64,000 bases of DNA. Source: Verrucomicrobiales bacterium. Its GTDB lineage: Bacteria; Verrucomicrobiota; Verrucomicrobiia; Methylacidiphilales; JAAUTS01. The notes beneath the pieces are model-generated. The model worked only from the letters and a program-made list of their open reading frames with translations, was not told the origin of the DNA and searched no databases. A program made the position numbers and the translations under genes. The DNA is taken from positions 62,001 through 126,000 of the forward strand of contig JAIRPN010000013.1 in assembly GCA_031256975.1 (NCBI GenBank), written 5' to 3'. Within the stretch, counting starts at the first letter, position 1; every line of letters begins with the position of its first letter. Below, piece by piece: positions 1 through 9,246 of the stretch.

Positions 1-447
1 TTCGCGGTTAGCGGCGATTTTTTCAAACTGCCAAGGTATCAGCAGGAAAGTCATGAACAAAATGGTGGCCAAGCCGAGCACGCGGTCGAGCAGTACCGCC
101 AGCACCGCGCGTTCCTTCAGGTTGGGGGTTTGGCGGACGATGTAGTAAGCCTTGATCACGTCGCCGCCGACACTGCCCGGCAGGAACTGGTTGAAGAACA
201 GGCCGATCATGGTGATCAGCCAGGTTTGCGACAAAGTCGGGTTGACGTGCTGCACGCGCAGCAAATTGCGCCAGCGCAGCGCCTGGGTGACGGTGCTGAT
301 GCCGATGCAGAAAAACCCGGCCACCAGCCAGTGGACTTGCATGTTGCGCAGTTCATTGGCGAAGGCATGCCAGTCGAGGCGGCGGAAAATGATCGCGAGG
401 ATGGTGAGGGTGACGGCTAGTTTGACGTAATTCTTCCAGTCTTTCAT
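1..447 (-). CDS. Flippase-like / LPG synthase TM-family membrane protein (partial, C-terminus cut off)
   Basis: The reading frame opens with ATG at 445-447 and stays open to the window edge, so about 149 N-terminal residues are visible. Several hydrophobic helices can be read. The segment GLFFNQFLPGSVGGDVIKAY is characteristic of the UPF0104/AglD-like family related to the transmembrane domain of lysylphosphatidylglycerol synthase (PF03706). Members of that family are thought to move or modify lipids; the substrate cannot be inferred here. A second family member lies at 55741-56766 with the matching segment NNFLPGAMSGDVIKGIY. The gene starts 11 bases after the stop of the upstream epimerase gene on the same strand, so the two are probably cotranscribed. 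Confidence 0.75.
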   Translation of the reverse strand, partial: MKDWKNYVKLAVTLTILAIIFRRLDWHAFANELRNMQVHWLVAGFFCIGISTVTQALRWRNLLRVQHVNPTLSQTWLITMIGLFFNQFLPGSVGGDVIKAYYIVRQTPNLKERAVLAVLLDRVLGLATILFMTFLLIPWQFEKIAANRE

Positions 448-458
448 GCGGGATGGGT

Positions 459-1376
459 TCAGGCTTGGTTGTGGGATTTCCACCACGCCAATGACGAGAG
501 GACTTTTTCCTTCTTCACGCGCGGGGAGAGTTCCAGCACGCAAAGGGTGTTCTTGGCCATGAGCGGCAGGAAATTTTTGAAGGGGATTTCACCGTCGCCC
601 AAGGCGAGATGGTCGCGGTCGGGGGCTTTGAAGTCTTGCAAATGACAGCCCAGCAGGCGCGGCTGGCGTTTGCGGAATTCGGTTTCGTGGTCGAGGAAGC
701 CAAGGGCGTCCTTTTGCGCACTGTGGCCGAAGTCATGCCAATAACCGGCCTGGGGGAATTCGCCGAACAGCAAGTCCCATTGGTTTTCCAGCGGGATTTC
801 CTCGACTGCTTCGCGCGATTCGAAGCCGAGTTTGACCTTTTTGTCGTTAGCGTGTTGGCAGATTTCAGCAAGGCACTCTTTCAAGCGCGGCCAGGCGGCG
901 GGAAACAGTTCCTCATGTTCGCTGACGGCGCCGATTTTTTTCCGCACATAGGCGCGGGAGCCGAGCTTGCCCTTGGCCATTAGCGCGGCCAGTTCGTGAT
1001 TGCGGTGGCGTTGGCGCAGGGAACCGAGATGCAGGACCACGGCCTTGGCGCCGAACTTGGCGGCGTGGTCGATGGTTTCCTTGGTTAATTTCACTGCCAT
1101 TGTGCGGCGGGATTGGCGCGGGTCGGTGAATTCGTAGCAGTTTGGCGAGGCTTTGAGAAAACCCAGCGGCAGCGGGCAGAAGTTGTGCAGCGAGCTAATG
1201 CGGATGATTTTCTGGTCGAGGGCCTTGAGGATGCCGGGCCACAGGCTGTAGCGGATGCCGTGGCTGAGTTCGGCGGATTTGAAGCCGAGCGTGACCAGTT
1301 CCTCCAGCATGGCGAAACCGTCGTTGTGGCGGGACGAGTTCCAGGAAGTGGAAATGGCAAGTTCGGGCAAACTCAT
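459..1376 (-). CDS. Sugar phosphate isomerase/epimerase-like TIM-barrel protein
   Basis: This 305-residue protein reads as a xylose-isomerase-like TIM barrel (AP endonuclease 2 superfamily, PF01261). It begins with a typical beta strand (LAISTSWNSSRH), and has candidate metal-binding segments VVLHLGS near residue 118, KLGFESRE near 180, WHDFGHS near 210 and LGCHLQDF near 240. Such enzymes isomerise or epimerise sugars or sugar phosphates using a divalent metal. Nothing in the sequence fixes the substrate. It sits 11 bases upstream of the flippase-like gene and downstream of bS21, separated from bS21 by a terminator. It has no signal peptide, so it is expected to be cytoplasmic. Confidence 0.75.
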   Translation of the reverse strand: MSLPELAISTSWNSSRHNDGFAMLEELVTLGFKSAELSHGIRYSLWPGILKALDQKIIRISSLHNFCPLPLGFLKASPNCYEFTDPRQSRRTMAVKLTKETIDHAAKFGAKAVVLHLGSLRQRHRNHELAALMAKGKLGSRAYVRKKIGAVSEHEELFPAAWPRLKECLAEICQHANDKKVKLGFESREAVEEIPLENQWDLLFGEFPQAGYWHDFGHSAQKDALGFLDHETEFRKRQPRLLGCHLQDFKAPDRDHLALGDGEIPFKNFLPLMAKNTLCVLELSPRVKKEKVLSSLAWWKSHNQA

Positions 1377-1423
1377 GTGAGCGGTTACTTTAACCGTAAT
1401 AGCGGAAAAAAAGACACAAAAAA

Positions 1424-1446
1424 ACCCGGCGCGGTCAGCGTCGGGT
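1424..1446 (-). terminator. Rho-independent terminator after rpsU
   Basis: Read on the minus strand, ACCCGaCGC pairs with GCGcCGGGT across a 5-base loop and is followed at once by a run of seven T residues. It lies 20 bases past the rpsU stop codon and probably ends that transcript before the epimerase gene. Confidence 0.75.
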
Positions 1447-1465
1447 CTTGATGCTTTAAAAACGA

Positions 1466-1654
1466 TTACAGGGAGAAATTACCCCAGTAATTGATCTTCG
1501 GTTCCTTGGCCTTGCGCTTGGCGCGTTCGCTGGGCTTTTCGTAGCTGCGACGGGCGCGGACTTCACGCAGGGTGCCTTCGCGGTCCAGTTTCTTTTTCAG
1601 ACGGCGCAGCGCCTTGTCCACCGATTCACCTTTTTTCAATTTTACTTCTGTCAT
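1466..1654 (-). CDS. rpsU: 30S ribosomal protein bS21
   Basis: The 62-residue, strongly basic protein has the S21 pattern: an N-terminal VKLKKGESVDKALRRLKKKL segment, then REVRARRSYEKPSERAKRK. bS21 sits near the 3' end of 16S rRNA in the small subunit platform and assists initiation. Length and charge fit the family. A strong ribosome binding site (GAGAGGTG) lies about 7 bases before the ATG. Upstream, the minus strand has a TTGACA-N18-TATGCT promoter in an AT-rich stretch; downstream there is a clear intrinsic terminator. It therefore looks like a monocistronic unit. Confidence 0.95.
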   Translation of the reverse strand: MTEVKLKKGESVDKALRRLKKKLDREGTLREVRARRSYEKPSERAKRKAKEPKINYWGNFSL

Positions 1655-1701
1655 TACAAATCACCTCTCTCCCGTTAAAAATTCCTTTGGAAGGGAGTGA
1701 A

Positions 1702-1731
1702 AGCATAAACTATGTACATAATTTATGTCAA
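1702..1731 (-). promoter_or_regulatory. Probable sigma-70 promoter of rpsU
   Basis: On the minus strand, a perfect -35 box TTGACA (1726-1731) is followed after 18 bases by TATGCT (1702-1707), which matches TATAAT at four of six positions. The surrounding 1660-1790 region is much more AT-rich than the coding DNA. The predicted start lies about 40 bases before the rpsU start codon. Confidence 0.6.
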
Positions 1732-1853
1732 ATATTTACTTAATATGCTTGTAATCAACAATTTATGCCTGTTAAAGTGGGTCGAATCAGGGCGTTTGGA
1801 CGTTGTTTCCCGTTGGCGGGAGACGGGTGAAAAAGTGCGCTGGAGAAACGAAA

Positions 1854-3683
1854 ATGACGGCTGATTTTTATATCATACTGGGTTTGCTGGCGGTCACCAT
1901 CACCTTGTTTGCGCTGGGCAAGCCGAGAATGGACGCGGTGGCCTTGGTCATGCTGGTGGTTTTGCCGTTTACCGGGGTGCTCGACGTGAAGGAAACGCTG
2001 GCCGGGTTTGCCGACCCGAATGTGATCCTGATCGCGGCCTTGTTTGTGGTTGGCGAGGGGCTGGTGCGCACCGGTGTGGCGCAGAAATTGGGCGATTTAC
2101 TGGTGACGCATGCCGGGAGGAACGAAACTCGGCTGATGCTGTTGCTGATGTTTATCGTGGCGGTGGTGGGTTCGGTGATGAGTTCGACCGGGGTGGTGGC
2201 GATTTTTATCCCGGTGGTGCTGAGGATTTGCCGCAATGCGAGGCTGGTGCCGGGGCGCCTGATGATGCCGCTCAGCGTGGCGGCGTTGATCAGCGGGATG
2301 ATGACCCTGGTGGCAACCACGCCCAATCTGGTGGTGCATGGCGAACTGGTGCGCAACGGTTTTGCCGGGTTCAAATTTTTCAGTTTCACGCCGTATGGCG
2401 TGCCGATGCTGGTGTTGGCGGCGGGTTACATGCTGGTCGCGCGGAATTGGCTGGTGAAGAAAGACCAGGTGATGCAGGAAGCCGCAAGCAAGCCGCGGAT
2501 GACGGAGTGGTTGCGCGAATACGCGTTGTCCAGCCATCGGCTGCAGATCGCGGCGGACTCACCGTTAGCGGGCAGGAATTTGGGAGAACTCGGCGGGCAA
2601 TTGACCCGTTCCGCCAATGTGGTGGTGATCGAACGCGCCAATGCGGGTCGTTTTGCCAGTCGCTTGGTGCGCCCGGAACCACAAACGGTTTTGCAGGCTG
2701 GCGATGTTTTGCTAATCGACTGGTTTGATTCCTCGGTCGACGCGGTGGAAGTCACGAAGCGACTCGGCTTGGTGGAATTACCGTTAGCGTCGGGAAATTT
2801 CACCGATGTGTTGCAGGAATTCGGCATGGCGGAGGTGATGCTGCCGGCCACTTCGCGGTTAGCGGGTTCCACCATCAGGAAATCGAAATTCCGCACCAAG
2901 TATGAATTGACAGTGCTTGGCTTGAAGCACGGCCGGGTGGCGCAGTCGCGGGAGATTTTGCGCGAGCCGCTGCGGATCGGCGACACCCTGCTGGTGTTCG
3001 GTCCTTGGGAAAATATCCGCAAATTGCAGGCGGATATGACCGACCTGATTGTGCTGACCCTGCCCGCCGAGGCCGAGGACGTGGTGCTGGCGGCAAGTCG
3101 CGCCCCGCTGGCGATTTTGTCATTGGCGGTGATGGTGCTGCTGATGGTGTCCGGGATTGTGCCGAATGTGTTGGCGGCGCTGATTGCCTGTCTGTTGATG
3201 GGATTGTTCGGCTGTATCGACATGAACAGCTCGTACCGATCGATCCATTGGCAGAGTTTGATTTTGATCGTTGGCATGCTGCCATTCTCGCTGGCCCTGC
3301 AAAAAACCGGCGGGATTGACTGGTTTGCCTATTCCTTTATCGATTTGCTCGGCAACGCGCAGCCCCGCTTCATTCTGGCGGGCTTGTTTATCATCACCGC
3401 GTTGCTGGGTTTGTTCATTTCCAACACGGCGACGGCGGTGCTGATGGCCCCGGTGGCGCTGGCGTTGGCGGCCAAGCTGCAACTCTCGCCGCAGCCGTTC
3501 GCCATGACCGTGGCCCTGGCGGCTTCCGCTGCGTTCATGACCCCGGTTTCCTCGCCGGTCAACACGCTGGTGGTGGGCCCCGGCAATTACCGTTTCGGCG
3601 ACTTTGTGCGGGTTGGCGTTCCGCTGGCCTTGCTGGCGCTGGCGGTTAGCGTGCTGCTGGTGCCGTGGTTGCTGCCGTTTTGA
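1854..3683 (+). CDS. SLC13/DASS-type permease with two internal RCK_C (TrkA-C) domains
   Basis: I place the start at the ATG at 1854, 8 bases after a GGAG ribosome binding site; the open frame upstream begins only with TTG. The product is 609 residues: about five transmembrane segments, a soluble insert holding two TrkA-C/RCK_C-like domains (about residues 205-290 and 305-395), then a second membrane block. The membrane blocks carry the paired motifs of the divalent anion:sodium symporter family, SSTGVVAIFIPVV and SNTATAVLMAPVAL, plus PVSSPVNTLVVGPG. These are the SNT-type loops that bind sodium and substrate. The substrate (dicarboxylate, sulfate or other anion) is not determined. RCK_C domains usually sense a small ligand. 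Confidence 0.85.
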   Translation: MTADFYIILGLLAVTITLFALGKPRMDAVALVMLVVLPFTGVLDVKETLAGFADPNVILIAALFVVGEGLVRTGVAQKLGDLLVTHAGRNETRLMLLLMFIVAVVGSVMSSTGVVAIFIPVVLRICRNARLVPGRLMMPLSVAALISGMMTLVATTPNLVVHGELVRNGFAGFKFFSFTPYGVPMLVLAAGYMLVARNWLVKKDQVMQEAASKPRMTEWLREYALSSHRLQIAADSPLAGRNLGELGGQLTRSANVVVIERANAGRFASRLVRPEPQTVLQAGDVLLIDWFDSSVDAVEVTKRLGLVELPLASGNFTDVLQEFGMAEVMLPATSRLAGSTIRKSKFRTKYELTVLGLKHGRVAQSREILREPLRIGDTLLVFGPWENIRKLQADMTDLIVLTLPAEAEDVVLAASRAPLAILSLAVMVLLMVSGIVPNVLAALIACLLMGLFGCIDMNSSYRSIHWQSLILIVGMLPFSLALQKTGGIDWFAYSFIDLLGNAQPRFILAGLFIITALLGLFISNTATAVLMAPVALALAAKLQLSPQPFAMTVALAASAAFMTPVSSPVNTLVVGPGNYRFGDFVRVGVPLALLALAVSVLLVPWLLPF

Positions 3684-3732
3684 TTTAGGTGTGGCGTTCC
3701 GGACTTCCGGCAGGCAATATATTCCCCGTATC

Positions 3733-6700
3733 ATGTCGAAAAATTTTGTCCATTTGCACGTACACACCGAGTATTCCCTGCTCGACGGGGCTTGCCGCAT
3801 CCCGGAACTGGTGTCGCGCGCGCGGGAATTCGGCATGCCGGCGCTGGCCATTAGCGACCACGGCAACCTGTTCGGTGCGATTGAGTTTTACCAGGAGGCG
3901 AACAAGGCCGGGATCAAACCGATCATCGGTTGCGAGGTGTACATGTCGCCGGGCAAACGCGAGGACAAGACTTCCCGCGACGGCAAGGACCCGAATTATC
4001 ATTTCTTGCTATTAGCGCGCAATGAAACCGGTTACCAAAACCTGGTCAAACTGGTGTCACTGGCGCACTTGGAGGGGGTTTATTACAAACCGCGTATCGA
4101 CAAGGACGATCTGGCCAAATATGCGGAGGGCTTGATCGGCAGCAGCGCCTGTCTGAAGGGTGAAATTGCGCAAGCGGTGATGGCGGGACGCCTGAAGGAT
4201 GCGGAAAAATCCATCGACGATTTCAAGCAAATCCTGGGCGCTGATAACTTTTACCTCGAGGTGCATAATCACGGTCTCGACCTTGAACAACAGGTGCGCG
4301 AAGCGTACAAGGAGCTGTCGAAAAAGACCAACACCCCGCTGATCGCCGCCAACGACGTGCATTACGTGGCCAAGAACCATGCGCCGGCGCATGAAATTTT
4401 GCTGTGCATCCAGACCGGAGCAAAGTTGTCCGACGAAAAACGCATGCGTTATCCGTCGAACGAGTTTTACCTGAAAAGTCAGGATGAGATGGCGCTGCTG
4501 TTTGCCGATTTGCCGGAGGCGTTGGAAAATACGGCGCTAATAGCGAACCGTTGCGAGCTTAAGCTGGAGTTCGGTAAGGATAAGTTTCCCGCTTACACGG
4601 TACCCGAAGGCAAGACCACCCAGTCTTATTTCCGCGACTTATGCGAAGAAGGCATGGTCAAGCGTTACGGTGAACGTGCCCATGAAGAGGAATTGCGCAA
4701 TCGCATGGAGTACGAGATCGAAACCATCATCAAGATGGGTTTCATCGATTACTTCTTGATCGTCTGGGATTTCATTCATTACGCCAAATCGCAGGGCATT
4801 CCGGTGGGGCCGGGCCGTGGCAGTGCTGCGGGCAGCATCGTGGCTTATTTGATGGGGATCACCGATCTCGATCCGGTGCGTTACAAGCTGTTGTTCGAGC
4901 GATTCCTCAATCCCGAACGTATCTCGCCGCCGGACGTTGACGTGGACTTTTGCCAAAACCGCCGAGAAGAGGTCATTGACTACGTTAAGAAAAAGTACGG
5001 CGAGCTGGCGGTGGCGCAGATCATCACTTTCGGCACGCTCGGCGCGAAGATGGCGATTCGTGATGTGGGTCGTGTGATGGGCATGTCGTTTGGCGAAGCG
5101 TCGAAGATTGCTGACATGATCCAGCGGGATCCGAAAGTCACGATTGCCAAGTCATTGAACCCGAATCCGAAGAAAGAGGAGGATAAAAAATTCTTCTCGG
5201 CGGATTTGAAAAAAATGTATGACGAGGACGAGCGTACCAAGGAGTTGATCGATAACGCTCTGGCCTTGGAAGGTGTCTCGCGGCAAACCGGCACGCATGC
5301 GGCGGGCGTCGTCATTAGCGACCGAAACTTGACCGAGTTTCTCCCGCTCACGCGGGACGATCACGGCAGCATTGTCACGCAGTATGACATGAATGCCGTC
5401 GGCAGCCTCGGCCTGTTGAAGATGGACTTCCTCGGCCTGAAGACGCTAACGGTGATCCAGGATTGTTTGAATCTGGTCGAGCAATCCACCGGCAAGAAAA
5501 TCACCCCCGGTGAGATCCCGATTGAGGACCGCAAGACTTTCGATTTGCTCAATAAGGCGCAGAATATCGGCGTGTTCCAGGTTGAATCGAGCGGCATGCG
5601 CGACATGTGCCGCCAATTTGATATCAACAGCATCGACGATATCATCGCGTTGATCGCGTTGTATCGTCCGGGTCCGATGGACCTGATCCCGCAGTATATC
5701 AAACGCAAGAAGGGCGAGGAAATTCCCGAATACCTGCACCCGCTGCTGGAACAGGTTTCCGGCGATACTTACGGCATCATGATTTACCAGGAGCAGGTCA
5801 TGGCGGCGGCGCGCGTGCTGGCAGGTTACACGCTCGGCGGCGCCGACCTGTTGCGCCGCGCGATGGGTAAGAAGAAGATCGAGGAAATGGCCAAGGAGCG
5901 CGCCAAGTTCATCGAAGGTTGCGAAAAGACCAACCAAATCCAGCCCAAGCTTGCGGGCGAAATCTTTGACTTGCTGGAAAAATTTGCCGGTTACGGTTTT
6001 AATAAATCGCACAGCGCGGCTTACGGCCTGGTGTCGTACCACACGGCTTACCTCAAGGCGAATTACCCGGTGGAATTCATGGCGGCCTTGCTGTCGAACG
6101 AGCTCGACAACACCGACAAGATCGCGGTGTTTGTCGAGGAAGCCAAGCAGATGGGCATCAGCGTGCTGGGTCCGTCGGTGAACCACAGTGTTCTCACCTT
6201 TAGCGTCGCGCCGAACACCATTCGTTACGGCCTGGCGGCAATCAAGAATGTGGGTGCCGGCGCGGCGCAGGCGATCATTGATGCCCGCAGGGAAAAAGGG
6301 GAATTCACTTCGCTGGAGGATTTTTGCCGCAAGGTTGATTACCGCAGCATCAACCGCAAGACGGTGGAAAGCCTGATCCGTTGCGGGGCTTTTGATGAAA
6401 TCAATCCGAACCGCGCGCAGGTGTTTGCCCAGATTGAGGATTCCCTGGCGCAGGCTTCGTCATTGGCGAAGGAGCGGGAGAGCGGGCAGTCCTCGTTGTT
6501 CGGCATCGAGGAAACCGTCGCGTCGCCGGTCGTGCGGCGCGAGTTGAAGATCGAGGACTGGCCGATGCGCGAACGGCTCGATGCGGAAAAGGAACTGCTG
6601 GGTTTTTACATCACCGGGCATCCGATTGATGAATACGAGGCCGACTTGCGCGGATTCCGCACGGTTGAATTGGCGAACATTCCCGAGATGAAGCATGAGC

Positions 6701-7257
6701 AGGGTGTGCGTATTGCCGGTATTATTACCGCCAAGGAAGTGATGGTGTCCAAAAAAACCGGCAAGCCGTTTTCCCGGGTGCAAATCGAGGACCGCGTTGG
6801 CGGCATGGAGGTGATGTTCTTCGCCGAGTCGTACGAAAAATACGGCAATGAACTCATGGTGGGCGAACCGATCGTCATTAGCGGCGTGATTGACGCGCGC
6901 GAGGAGGAGCAGCAGGTCAAGGTGATCGCCCGCGAGGCGCATACCCTGGAACAGGCCTGCCAGACGATGGTCAAGGAAGTTTATGTCCGCTGCCCGCGTG
7001 AAAAATGCGGCGCGGAATTGTGGCGTGACCTGAAGGAGGTCGCCACCGCCAACCACGGTGAAAAACCGCTGTGCCTGGTGATTCCCGGGCCCGAGGGTGG
7101 CCTGGCGATGCTGGAGACCTCGACGGATTTCTCGCTAACGCCGAGCCTGCCGTTGTTCAAGGATTTGCGTGGCCGTTTCGGCCGGGACGAAGTCAGGATC
7201 CGCGCCAAGGAATTGCCGGATATGCAGCGCCGCAAGACCTGGGGAAATCGCGGTTAG
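3733..7257 (+). CDS. dnaE: DNA polymerase III alpha subunit
   Basis: The frame is open from 3604, but the ATG at 3733 starts the normal DnaE N-terminus (MSKNFVHLHVHTEYSLLDG). The 1174 residues match the usual length of about 1160. In order there is a PHP domain (HVHTEYSLLDG, DHGNLFGAIEFY), the polymerase palm with the catalytic acidic cluster PDVDVDFCQNRR near residues 399-410, a fingers region, a tandem helix-hairpin-helix area, and an OB fold near residue 990. It is the replicative polymerase of the holoenzyme. The stop TAG (7255-7257) lies in a copy of the dispersed TTAGCG motif. At least six copies of the motif core occur inside the gene. Confidence 0.97.
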   Translation: MSKNFVHLHVHTEYSLLDGACRIPELVSRAREFGMPALAISDHGNLFGAIEFYQEANKAGIKPIIGCEVYMSPGKREDKTSRDGKDPNYHFLLLARNETGYQNLVKLVSLAHLEGVYYKPRIDKDDLAKYAEGLIGSSACLKGEIAQAVMAGRLKDAEKSIDDFKQILGADNFYLEVHNHGLDLEQQVREAYKELSKKTNTPLIAANDVHYVAKNHAPAHEILLCIQTGAKLSDEKRMRYPSNEFYLKSQDEMALLFADLPEALENTALIANRCELKLEFGKDKFPAYTVPEGKTTQSYFRDLCEEGMVKRYGERAHEEELRNRMEYEIETIIKMGFIDYFLIVWDFIHYAKSQGIPVGPGRGSAAGSIVAYLMGITDLDPVRYKLLFERFLNPERISPPDVDVDFCQNRREEVIDYVKKKYGELAVAQIITFGTLGAKMAIRDVGRVMGMSFGEASKIADMIQRDPKVTIAKSLNPNPKKEEDKKFFSADLKKMYDEDERTKELIDNALALEGVSRQTGTHAAGVVISDRNLTEFLPLTRDDHGSIVTQYDMNAVGSLGLLKMDFLGLKTLTVIQDCLNLVEQSTGKKITPGEIPIEDRKTFDLLNKAQNIGVFQVESSGMRDMCRQFDINSIDDIIALIALYRPGPMDLIPQYIKRKKGEEIPEYLHPLLEQVSGDTYGIMIYQEQVMAAARVLAGYTLGGADLLRRAMGKKKIEEMAKERAKFIEGCEKTNQIQPKLAGEIFDLLEKFAGYGFNKSHSAAYGLVSYHTAYLKANYPVEFMAALLSNELDNTDKIAVFVEEAKQMGISVLGPSVNHSVLTFSVAPNTIRYGLAAIKNVGAGAAQAIIDARREKGEFTSLEDFCRKVDYRSINRKTVESLIRCGAFDEINPNRAQVFAQIEDSLAQASSLAKERESGQSSLFGIEETVASPVVRRELKIEDWPMRERLDAEKELLGFYITGHPIDEYEADLRGFRTVELANIPEMKHEQGVRIAGIITAKEVMVSKKTGKPFSRVQIEDRVGGMEVMFFAESYEKYGNELMVGEPIVISGVIDAREEEQQVKVIAREAHTLEQACQTMVKEVYVRCPREKCGAELWRDLKEVATANHGEKPLCLVIPGPEGGLAMLETSTDFSLTPSLPLFKDLRGRFGRDEVRIRAKELPDMQRRKTWGNRG

Positions 7258-7264
7258 CGTTGCC

Positions 7265-8206
7265 TTAAAAAGTTTCCAGGCCGTCGCGCGTGGTCGGGTA
7301 TTTTAATTTGGGCAGCAGGTCCCGCTTCATTCGTGAAGTGTCGCCGTAGTAACCGACGCGGCCGATGTCGATGAAATCCTTGGTCAACAGGGCTTGGTTG
7401 CCGGTTAGCGACGAATACAATTCGCAAAACCACGCGGCGGTGTAGATCATCCACAATGGCATGCGCCAAGGCCGGGCGGTTCCCCATTGGCGGCAGGCCA
7501 AGGACAAATATTCCTGCAAGGAATCATTGCCGTCGTCCCCGATGTTATAGATGCCGTTCGCTTCGCCGTTGCTGACGGTGGCTTGGACTGCGGCGCAAAA
7601 GTCATCCTTGGAAATCAGGTGAATTTGGGTGCGTTCACGCCAGACGCCCAACAGGTGAAGCGAAGCCAGTTTCCGGGCCATATCCGGCATCAAAATGCCA
7701 TCGCCGTAGACCATGCCAACGCGTAACGAAATGGGTTCCCTGGCATTGGCGAACAGGTATTTTTCTTCTTCCAGCCGGGTTTTCGCGTGCCAGGAAAGCG
7801 GTTGACGGTCCAGGCGGTCGGTGGACGGATGTTGCGGCGTGGTCGGGCCTTCGACGTGCGGAAAACTGATAAGAATGATGCGGCGAACCCCTTTGCGGTT
7901 GGCAGTGTCGACCAGATTTTTAAAATACTGCGTATTGGTGGTTGGCAGGAATTTCTCCGGATGGGCTTTGAATAAGATTCCGGCAAAGTGGACAATCACA
8001 TCGATGTCCTCGACTGCCGCCGTTAGCGTCTCCGGTTGGGACAAGTCCGCGCGGACGACAGCACATTTTCCTCCGGCCTTGAGGTGTTCCGGAATATCGC
8101 GATGATGGATCATCAGCCGCAACCGGATATCCTTGCAAGGTAATAAGTGAGTCGCCAACAACGAGCCCAAGTTCCCGGCGGCACCGGTGATGAGCAGCCG
8201 GATCAC
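7265..8206 (-). CDS. Extended SDR / NAD-dependent epimerase-like protein, atypical active site
   Basis: This 313-residue protein has a Rossmann nucleotide-binding start (LLITGAAGNLGS). It belongs to the NAD-dependent epimerase/dehydratase group (PF01370 or NmrA-like). The start is GTG and overlaps the stop of the upstream GspF-like gene (GTGA, 8203-8206), implying translational coupling. At the place where YxxxK should stand I read SWHAK, so the catalytic tyrosine appears to be serine. It may therefore be a non-classical SDR or a sugar-nucleotide binder. The reaction is not inferable. It converges on dnaE with only 7 bases between the stops. Confidence 0.75.
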   Translation of the reverse strand: MIRLLITGAAGNLGSLLATHLLPCKDIRLRLMIHHRDIPEHLKAGGKCAVVRADLSQPETLTAAVEDIDVIVHFAGILFKAHPEKFLPTTNTQYFKNLVDTANRKGVRRIILISFPHVEGPTTPQHPSTDRLDRQPLSWHAKTRLEEEKYLFANAREPISLRVGMVYGDGILMPDMARKLASLHLLGVWRERTQIHLISKDDFCAAVQATVSNGEANGIYNIGDDGNDSLQEYLSLACRQWGTARPWRMPLWMIYTAAWFCELYSSLTGNQALLTKDFIDIGRVGYYGDTSRMKRDLLPKLKYPTTRDGLETF

Positions 8207-9171
8207 AATCCGTCTTCCAGTTGGTTGACTTGCTGGTAGTACGAGCTGAAGCCGCCGATCACCTGCCAGGCGATGATCAATACGGCGACGCTAAACGCGG
8301 CGGCGCTGAGGATGGTGGTGAGCAGGGTGATCTTGCGCATTAATTCCTCGTCAAGCAGTTGCGCGTTCTTTTCCAGCATGTCGACCAACGCGCCGCTTTG
8401 TTCGCCGGTGGCGATCAGGCTGCGTGAGGTAGAGGTGAGGAAGCGGCAATGGGTAAGGGAATTACTGAGATTTTCACCGTCGGTGATTTTTTGTTTTGCC
8501 AAGGCGAGGTCTTCAATTGCGCAAGGGCTGTTGGTGGCAGGTGCACAGTCGAGAATGGCTTCGCGCAAATTGGTGCCGGACAGAATATAGGCCTGCAGGC
8601 AACGGGAAAAATTGATCGAGGCGTAGGCCTTGAAAAGGGTTCCCAGCAATGGAATCCGCATAACCAATTGATCCAGGGCCACTGACCGACGGCGGGCGCG
8701 GTTTAATACCAGTACGCCGATTACCAACAGATAAAACGGTAACAGTCCGAGGAAGATGGTGGTTAGCGCCAAGCCTCCTCCCTCAAGGAACAGGGTTTTG
8801 AAGGCCGGAATCACCACCGCGGCGTGGTAGAGCAGGGTTGGATAGGCCAGTTTGGCGATCAGCTTATTGATGATCAACCGGCGTTTCTCGACCAGATTGG
8901 CGGCGTGTTCCAGCAGGGAGGAAAGCCGGCCGCTGAGTTCGCCAACGTTGATCAGCGCGAGCGTGGTTGAATCGAATTGGCGGGGATGACGGCTGGCGGC
9001 ATTGTGCAAGGTGTCGCCTTTGGCGAGTTCGTTCGCCATGGCCAGTGCGATGCGGTTGAAGGGCGACGCTAATTGCGGGGACAAGGAACGGAGCCCTTGC
9101 TCCATTGGGACGCCCGCCTGGGACAAAGTGGCGAGTTGGCGCAGGAAAATTTCAAGGTCGCGACTGGGCAT
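8203..9171 (-). CDS. Type II secretion / type IV pilus inner-membrane platform protein (GspF/PilC-like)
   Basis: This 322-residue protein has two T2SSF domains (PF00482): residues about 5-125, with the conserved LSQAGVPMEQGL and NVGELSGRLSSLL segments, and about 185-305, with LSGTNLREAI and TGEQSGALVDML. Three hydrophobic stretches (near 125-155 and 285-310) match the family topology. GspF/PilC forms the inner-membrane platform that contacts the assembly ATPase. It is shorter than standard GspF (about 400 residues), lacking the N-terminal extension. It lies in a leftward operon with a pseudopilin and an STN-like protein upstream and an SDR downstream. No assembly ATPase or secretin gene is nearby. 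Confidence 0.88.
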   Translation of the reverse strand: MPSRDLEIFLRQLATLSQAGVPMEQGLRSLSPQLASPFNRIALAMANELAKGDTLHNAASRHPRQFDSTTLALINVGELSGRLSSLLEHAANLVEKRRLIINKLIAKLAYPTLLYHAAVVIPAFKTLFLEGGGLALTTIFLGLLPFYLLVIGVLVLNRARRRSVALDQLVMRIPLLGTLFKAYASINFSRCLQAYILSGTNLREAILDCAPATNSPCAIEDLALAKQKITDGENLSNSLTHCRFLTSTSRSLIATGEQSGALVDMLEKNAQLLDEELMRKITLLTTILSAAAFSVAVLIIAWQVIGGFSSYYQQVNQLEDGL

Positions 9172-9246
9172 GGATTGTTTTTAAGCATGGGCACGGAATG
9201 TGCAATGCTGAATTTCGGAGCTAACGGTAAAAATGCTGTCAACGGG

